44,974 nt of DNA from CAYPNF01 sp964411985 (GTDB lineage Bacteria; Verrucomicrobiota; Verrucomicrobiia; Limisphaerales; J093). Location: positions 1-44,974 of the forward strand of contig CAYPNF010000062.1 of NCBI GenBank assembly GCA_964411985.1, given 5' to 3'. A program made the position numbers and the translations under genes. The notes under the pieces are model-generated. The model was not told where the DNA came from and ran no database searches. It saw nothing but the letters and a program-made list of their open reading frames with translations. Every line of letters begins with the position of its first letter. Within the stretch, counting starts at the first letter, position 1. This document shows, piece by piece, positions 41,324 to 44,974 of the stretch.

Positions 41324-42763
41324 ATGGATACGTCTGCCCGACCTTTGGAAGGAAGCCCGGGTTCCCGGAATGGGGGTGGCCAAACGCTTCGCGGGCCGTT
41401 CGCGGTCATGACCATCCTTTTCTTCATGTGGGGGTTCATGACGGTGTGGAATGATGTTCTGATCCCCCGATTCAAAGAGGCCTTCACCCTGACTTACTTT
41501 CAGGCGATGCTTGTGCAATTCGCCTTTTTTGGCGCTTACGGATTCGGTGCGCTGGTTTATTATATCATCTCGATGATCTCGGGTGATCCGATCAACCGGA
41601 TCGGGTACAAGAACGGTGTCATCATTGGACTTCTCATCTCCGCCGGCGGCAGCGCGTTGTTCTATCCGGCGGCCGTGGTGACCTCCTATCCGCTCTTCCT
41701 CGCGGCGTTGTTTGTGGTGGGGCTGGGTTTTGCCATGCTCCAGATCGCGGCCAATCCCTACGTCACGATCCTCGGTCCGGAGCGAACCGCCTCCAGCCGC
41801 TTAAACCTGTCCCAGGCGTTCAATTCGTTTGGCACCACCATCGGACCGATCATTGGCGGCTGGCTCATCTTCACCTTCTTTACCAGCAAGGACGCGCACG
41901 GAGCCGATTCGGTGAAAGTGCCGTATCTTGGATTTGCGGCGGTGTTTGTTTTGCTTGCGGTCCTCTTCGTCTTCATGCGTCTGCCCAACTTCAGCAACCA
42001 GGAGAAGATGGGTCGGGGAGTCGGTGCGCTGAAGTATCCGCATACGGTCCTGGGCATGGTGGCCATCTTCATGTACGTGGGTGGCGAAGTGACCGTGGGA
42101 AGCGCCATCATCAACTATCTGGGCCTGCCCAAACTCGGTGGATTAGAACCTCAAGAGGCCAGCCCGTACCTGGCGTTTTATTGGGGTGGTTTGATGATTG
42201 GCCGGTTCATGGGTGCATTTGCCTTGAGCGACATGCGGCGCAACCTCAAACATGCACTCGTGGTCTCGGTGCCCGTGGTAGCCTTCATCACCATTTGGAT
42301 GCTCTCCGGCCGGGAGATTGCGTTGCATTTCGGCGGGGGGCTGGCGGTGCTCCTTCTGGCCTTCTTTCTTGGTGAAGCCAGTGCTCACCGGATGCTTGCC
42401 CTTTTCAGCGCCGTAATCATTGGTTTGCTGCTGACCAGCATGTGCACTGCGGGCGAGACGGCCAAGTGGACGATTCTCGCGGTGGGCCTCTTCTGCTCCG
42501 TGATGTGGTCGAACATTTTCTCGCTGGCCATTGAAGGATTGGGGGCGCTCAAGAGCCAGGCTTCGTCGCTGCTGGTCATGGCGATTCTGGGTGGAGCCGT
42601 CCTGCCACCACTCCAGGGGTTGGTGGCGGATCGTTTCGGCATCCAGATTTCGTTTGTCGTGCCGATGCTCGCCTTTGCCTATGTTGCTTTTTACGGACTC
42701 TACGGATACCGGGCAGGGAGGTCGATTCCGCTCTCCTCCGGCGACGTCGTCCGCCAACCCTAA
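41324..42763 (+). CDS. FHS-family sugar permease, second copy
   Basis: This is a 479-aa FucP-like symporter with about 12 membrane segments. It shows GPFAVMTILFFMWGFMTVWNDVLIPRFKEAF, GFAMLQIAANPYVTILGPERTASSRLNLSQAFNSFGTTIGPIIGG and a C-terminal half like the first permease. It differs enough from the first copy (38315-39883) that a recent duplication is unlikely. The N-terminal 24 residues are hydrophilic. The ATG at 41324 is clear. It is 36 bases past the beta-helix gene and 13 bases before the serine hydrolase, so these three genes form one operon. Confidence 0.88.
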   Translation: MDTSARPLEGSPGSRNGGGQTLRGPFAVMTILFFMWGFMTVWNDVLIPRFKEAFTLTYFQAMLVQFAFFGAYGFGALVYYIISMISGDPINRIGYKNGVIIGLLISAGGSALFYPAAVVTSYPLFLAALFVVGLGFAMLQIAANPYVTILGPERTASSRLNLSQAFNSFGTTIGPIIGGWLIFTFFTSKDAHGADSVKVPYLGFAAVFVLLAVLFVFMRLPNFSNQEKMGRGVGALKYPHTVLGMVAIFMYVGGEVTVGSAIINYLGLPKLGGLEPQEASPYLAFYWGGLMIGRFMGAFALSDMRRNLKHALVVSVPVVAFITIWMLSGREIALHFGGGLAVLLLAFFLGEASAHRMLALFSAVIIGLLLTSMCTAGETAKWTILAVGLFCSVMWSNIFSLAIEGLGALKSQASSLLVMAILGGAVLPPLQGLVADRFGIQISFVVPMLAFAYVAFYGLYGYRAGRSIPLSSGDVVRQP

Positions 42764-42776
42764 GCGAGGCTGCACT

Positions 42777-43958
42777 ATGACTCCGATCCTGCGTCGTTAC
42801 TCGTTTCTGCTGCTCATTCCCATGCTTGCTTCCTGCGCAAATCCCAAGATGCCTGGCGTTGGCGCCGTGATGCGCGGTGCTGCCCAAAAGAGCGAAGTCT
42901 CCGGTGGCGTGACGGTGGTTGTCACCCGGGACAAGATCCTTCACTGCGAGGCGAGCGGTCTGGCCGATATCGAGAGGAAAGAGCCGATGCGCCTCGATAC
43001 GGTGTTTTGGATCGCGTCGATGACCAAGCCGGTGACGGCCGCCGCACTCCTCATGCTTCAGGACGAAGGGAAGCTCAACGTGGCGGATCCAGTGGCCAAG
43101 TACATTCCGGAGTTTGCTGGGTTGAAGACGCCTTCTGGCAAGCCGGCGAATCTCACGATTGCCCAGATGATGACCCATACCTCCGGGTTGGGCGAAGCGC
43201 CCAGGGAAGCTGCGGCCAAAGCCAAGACGCTGGCCGAAATGATCCCGCTGTTCCTGGCTGCACCCATGCAGTACGAGCCGGGCGCGAAATGGAGTTACAC
43301 CCAATCCGGCATCAATGCTGCCAGCCGCGTGGTGGAGGTCGTGAGCGGCGAGACTTTCGATGTCTTTCTCCAGAAACGGCTCTTTGGTCCGCTGGGGATG
43401 AAGAACACCACTTTCTATCCTACCCGACTGCCCAAGGCGCACCGGGTGGTCGCCTACAAGAGGAATCCCAGTTCCGGTCTATTGGAAGCCGCGCCTCCGC
43501 CCGCCACCTATGGCCTTGAAGGACATCCGCCCATGGGGAATGGGGGACTCTTCTCCACGGGATCCGACTATGCGCGTTTCTGCCAGATGTTGCTGGGAGG
43601 CGGGCAACTCGAGGGCAAGCGATATCTTAGCGCCGAATCGATGAAGCTGTTGTCCACCGTGCAGACTGGGGACCTTCCCACGGGTTTCTTTCAGTCGGCG
43701 GATTCCGCCAGCAAAGGCGCCAACTACGGCTGGGGTATTGGCACCTGCGTCTTGCGTGCGCCTCATCCCGGGGTGGCAGCCATGCTTTCTCCAGGCACTT
43801 TCGGACACGGCGGCGCTTGGGGCACCCAGGCTTGGATCGACCCCGTGCAGGGTGTCGCTTATGTCCTGATGGTGCAACGGACCGACTTTGGTAACAGCGA
43901 CGGCAGCGACGTCCGCCGTGCCTTTCAGCAGGCCGCCTTCGATGCGCTTCCGAAGTGA
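42777..43958 (+). CDS. Beta-lactamase/serine-hydrolase lipoprotein
   Basis: This is a class C beta-lactamase-fold hydrolase of 393 aa. The signal MTPILRRYSFLLLIPMLASC gives a lipoprotein with lipidated Cys20. The nucleophile motif SMTK has Ser81 and Lys84. The second site, Tyr174 in YTQSGINAASR, replaces the usual YxN, and the third box reads HGGAWG. Members are esterases, peptidases or lactamases, and activity cannot be told here. The ATG at 42777 is preferred; the open frame extends to 42531 inside the permease. It follows the permease by 13 bases and is the last gene of that operon. Confidence 0.88.
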   Translation: MTPILRRYSFLLLIPMLASCANPKMPGVGAVMRGAAQKSEVSGGVTVVVTRDKILHCEASGLADIERKEPMRLDTVFWIASMTKPVTAAALLMLQDEGKLNVADPVAKYIPEFAGLKTPSGKPANLTIAQMMTHTSGLGEAPREAAAKAKTLAEMIPLFLAAPMQYEPGAKWSYTQSGINAASRVVEVVSGETFDVFLQKRLFGPLGMKNTTFYPTRLPKAHRVVAYKRNPSSGLLEAAPPPATYGLEGHPPMGNGGLFSTGSDYARFCQMLLGGGQLEGKRYLSAESMKLLSTVQTGDLPTGFFQSADSASKGANYGWGIGTCVLRAPHPGVAAMLSPGTFGHGGAWGTQAWIDPVQGVAYVLMVQRTDFGNSDGSDVRRAFQQAAFDALPK

Positions 43959-44269
43959 ACTTATCAACTTCGTCGGTTCGAGGATTGTTGACTAACGTAC
44001 TGATTGTGGACCGGACGATCTGGCGTCATAGCCTCGGCCGTGTGCTAAGTCTCTTTCAGGCTAGGTGGCGCTTAAGGCCCGCGCCGTTGGAGTACTGGCG
44101 TTTGCCAAGAGCTGCTTCAAGATTGTCCAGGACCCGCAGTGACTTGGTGGCTTCGCTTTTCGCATGGTAAGTCATTGCCCTGCTGGCACTGCCCGATCCT
44201 CGTGCCCAGGGTTCTGCTGCACCATTCCCCTCCCCAATGTCTAAAGTTCAGAGTGGAACCACAAACTGG
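43959..44269. other. Non-coding stretch
   Basis: This has no gene that I can support. Short plus-strand frames lack family patterns and there is no clear terminator for the serine hydrolase. It ends at an AT-rich promoter-like block. Confidence 0.4.
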
Positions 44270-44298
44270 TTGACGAAGGTCAGGTTACAGTATATTAG
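44270..44298 (+). promoter_or_regulatory. Candidate sigma-70 promoter
   Basis: The -35 TTGACG (44270-44275) is followed after 17 bases by TATTAG (44293-44298). This AT-rich block is unusual for the window and lies about 60 bases upstream of the ATG at 44356. The pair matches consensus at five and four positions. Confidence 0.35.
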
Positions 44299-44355
44299 AT
44301 ATAGTGAAGAATTTTATTAGACACTGTCGTACCAATAGAGACAAGATTGCATACT

Positions 44356-44751
44356 ATGATATCCTTGACCGTAGCTAGGTTCACTGTGGTAGGTGTGGGT
44401 TTGGTTTGCCTCTCAGGTTCTGAGCTGGCCAGGGCTCAAAGTGTCATCTTTTCAACCTTGAGCGCGTCTCCTTATTCTGACATTGCGATAGGCCAGGACG
44501 ATCTGCATGCACAGAGCTTTACGACTGGCGCAAGCGCTTATTCGCTGTCGAAGGTCACGTTGCTTTTGTCTTCTGCCACGGCTCCATATCAAGTATCCAT
44601 TTGGTCTGAGGATGCTGGCATACCTGATACTAGCCTGTATACCCTTACTCCTGACGGGCCACCAACCGGCTCGCTCTATGATTTCATCCCAAGCGGCTCA
44701 GCGAATCTGGCGCAAAACACCAGATACTGGGTCGTTTGGAAGTGGCGCTGA
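44356..44751 (+). CDS. Choice-of-anchor-R-like secreted protein, truncated
   Basis: This 131-aa protein has a signal peptide (to about 25, ARA-QS) and a domain resembling the choice-of-anchor R fold: AQSFTTGASAYSLSKVTLLLSSATAPYQVSIWSED, SLYTLTPDGPPTGS and NLAQNTRYWVVWKWR. Complete members usually carry more strands and often a PEP-CTERM tail; here the reading frame stops at YWVVWKWR without either. The start is the ATG at 44356, three codons after an in-frame TTG. Loss of the C-terminal part suggests decay or a breakpoint near 44750. Confidence 0.55.
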   Translation: MISLTVARFTVVGVGLVCLSGSELARAQSVIFSTLSASPYSDIAIGQDDLHAQSFTTGASAYSLSKVTLLLSSATAPYQVSIWSEDAGIPDTSLYTLTPDGPPTGSLYDFIPSGSANLAQNTRYWVVWKWR

Positions 44752-44946
44752 GCTTTTGGATTGAATCTTTCGTTGTATAATTCCTCCGTCTTCTTGGGCT
44801 TTGGTCTTGTTCGAAAAGGTTCGCTCCAGAATTTTCTTCTCTTGTTCCTGTTTGTTTTGTTTGGGTGCTGCGGCGGTTCCTTGCTCTGGGATTTGATTGT
44901 TGGGGCTGGGGGCGTTGACGCTGGCGGGTGTCCAAGTCTCATCCAT
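44698..44946 (-). CDS. Hydrophilic open frame at the window edge, unassigned
   Basis: This 82-aa frame is rich in Gln, Lys, Pro and Ser and has no membrane segment or motif I recognise. The ATG at 44946 is possible, but the frame stays open to the window edge, so the real start may lie outside. It overlaps the end of the choice-of-anchor gene on the other strand. It could be a real gene, a fragment of one, or chance. Confidence 0.2.
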   Translation of the reverse strand: MDETWTPASVNAPSPNNQIPEQGTAAAPKQNKQEQEKKILERTFSNKTKAQEDGGIIQRKIQSKSSAPLPNDPVSGVLRQIR

Positions 44947-44974
44947 GTCAGTGTTTGCACTGCAAAGAGTTGTT

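Overview
The window is about 45 kb of GC-rich bacterial chromosome, densely coded on both strands. It has no rRNA, tRNA, transposase, integrase or CRISPR that I can see. Several traits point to Verrucomicrobiota, probably a Limisphaerales/Pedosphaera-like lineage. These are a PEP-CTERM tail, a choice-of-anchor-R type secreted protein, a GDFTYTN-type secreted-protein remnant, a homodimeric pyruvate dehydrogenase with a single-lipoyl E2, many short palindromes between genes, and two FHS-family sugar permeases beside a beta-helix protein. The taxonomic call is inference.

Layout. 1-383: no gene, hairpins and a 9-nt-period micro-repeat. 384-4854: SppA signal peptide peptidase, a ROK-family kinase-like protein, a beta-propeller lipoprotein and a radical SAM/SPASM protein. 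5284-16826: a surface-polysaccharide locus with three glycosyltransferases, a Wzy/WaaL-like polymerase or ligase, a methyltransferase, an L-2-hydroxyglutarate-oxidase-like enzyme, a Wzx flippase, an acyltransferase and an Fdt-type set (ketoisomerase, PLP aminotransferase, acetyltransferase) for a 3-acylamino-3,6-dideoxyhexose. galE (17914-18885) sits just beyond an RRM/Gly-rich RNA-binding protein and a cluster of unlike hairpins. 19022-20888: etfB-etfA, with an unusual EtfA. 21168-26497: tyrA-aroA-cmk-plsC-DUF5069-secreted carbon-nitrogen hydrolase, tightly packed and probably co-transcribed. 26839-30720: a Ski2-like DUF3516 helicase and an MscS channel. 30971-36481: the complete pyruvate dehydrogenase complex (aceE, E2, lpd), with a lipoate ligase-like gene divergent from it. 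37450-38314: a decayed PEP-CTERM gene and non-coding DNA. 38315-43958: FHS permease, beta-helix protein, FHS permease and serine-hydrolase lipoprotein. 44356-44974: a truncated secreted protein and an unassigned open frame.

How the genes work together. The Fdt-type genes would make a nucleotide-linked amino-deoxyhexose, the glycosyltransferases build it into a repeat unit, Wzx flips the unit, and the Wzy/WaaL-like protein polymerises or ligates it. GalE supplies UDP-galactose. RmlA/RmlB and the initiating glycosyltransferase must lie elsewhere. The ligase homologue probably lipoylates Lys41 of E2. The FHS cluster looks like uptake and processing of a host- or plant-derived sugar.

Most notable. 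The ketoisomerase has Leu in place of the second His of its HxH motif. EtfA lacks usual FAD-site signatures. A PEP-CTERM tail is cut exactly at the lipoate ligase stop codon. There is a large variety of small palindromes and 9-10-nt-period micro-repeats, several placed at the 3' ends of genes. I do not see a clear-cut new defence or mobile system.
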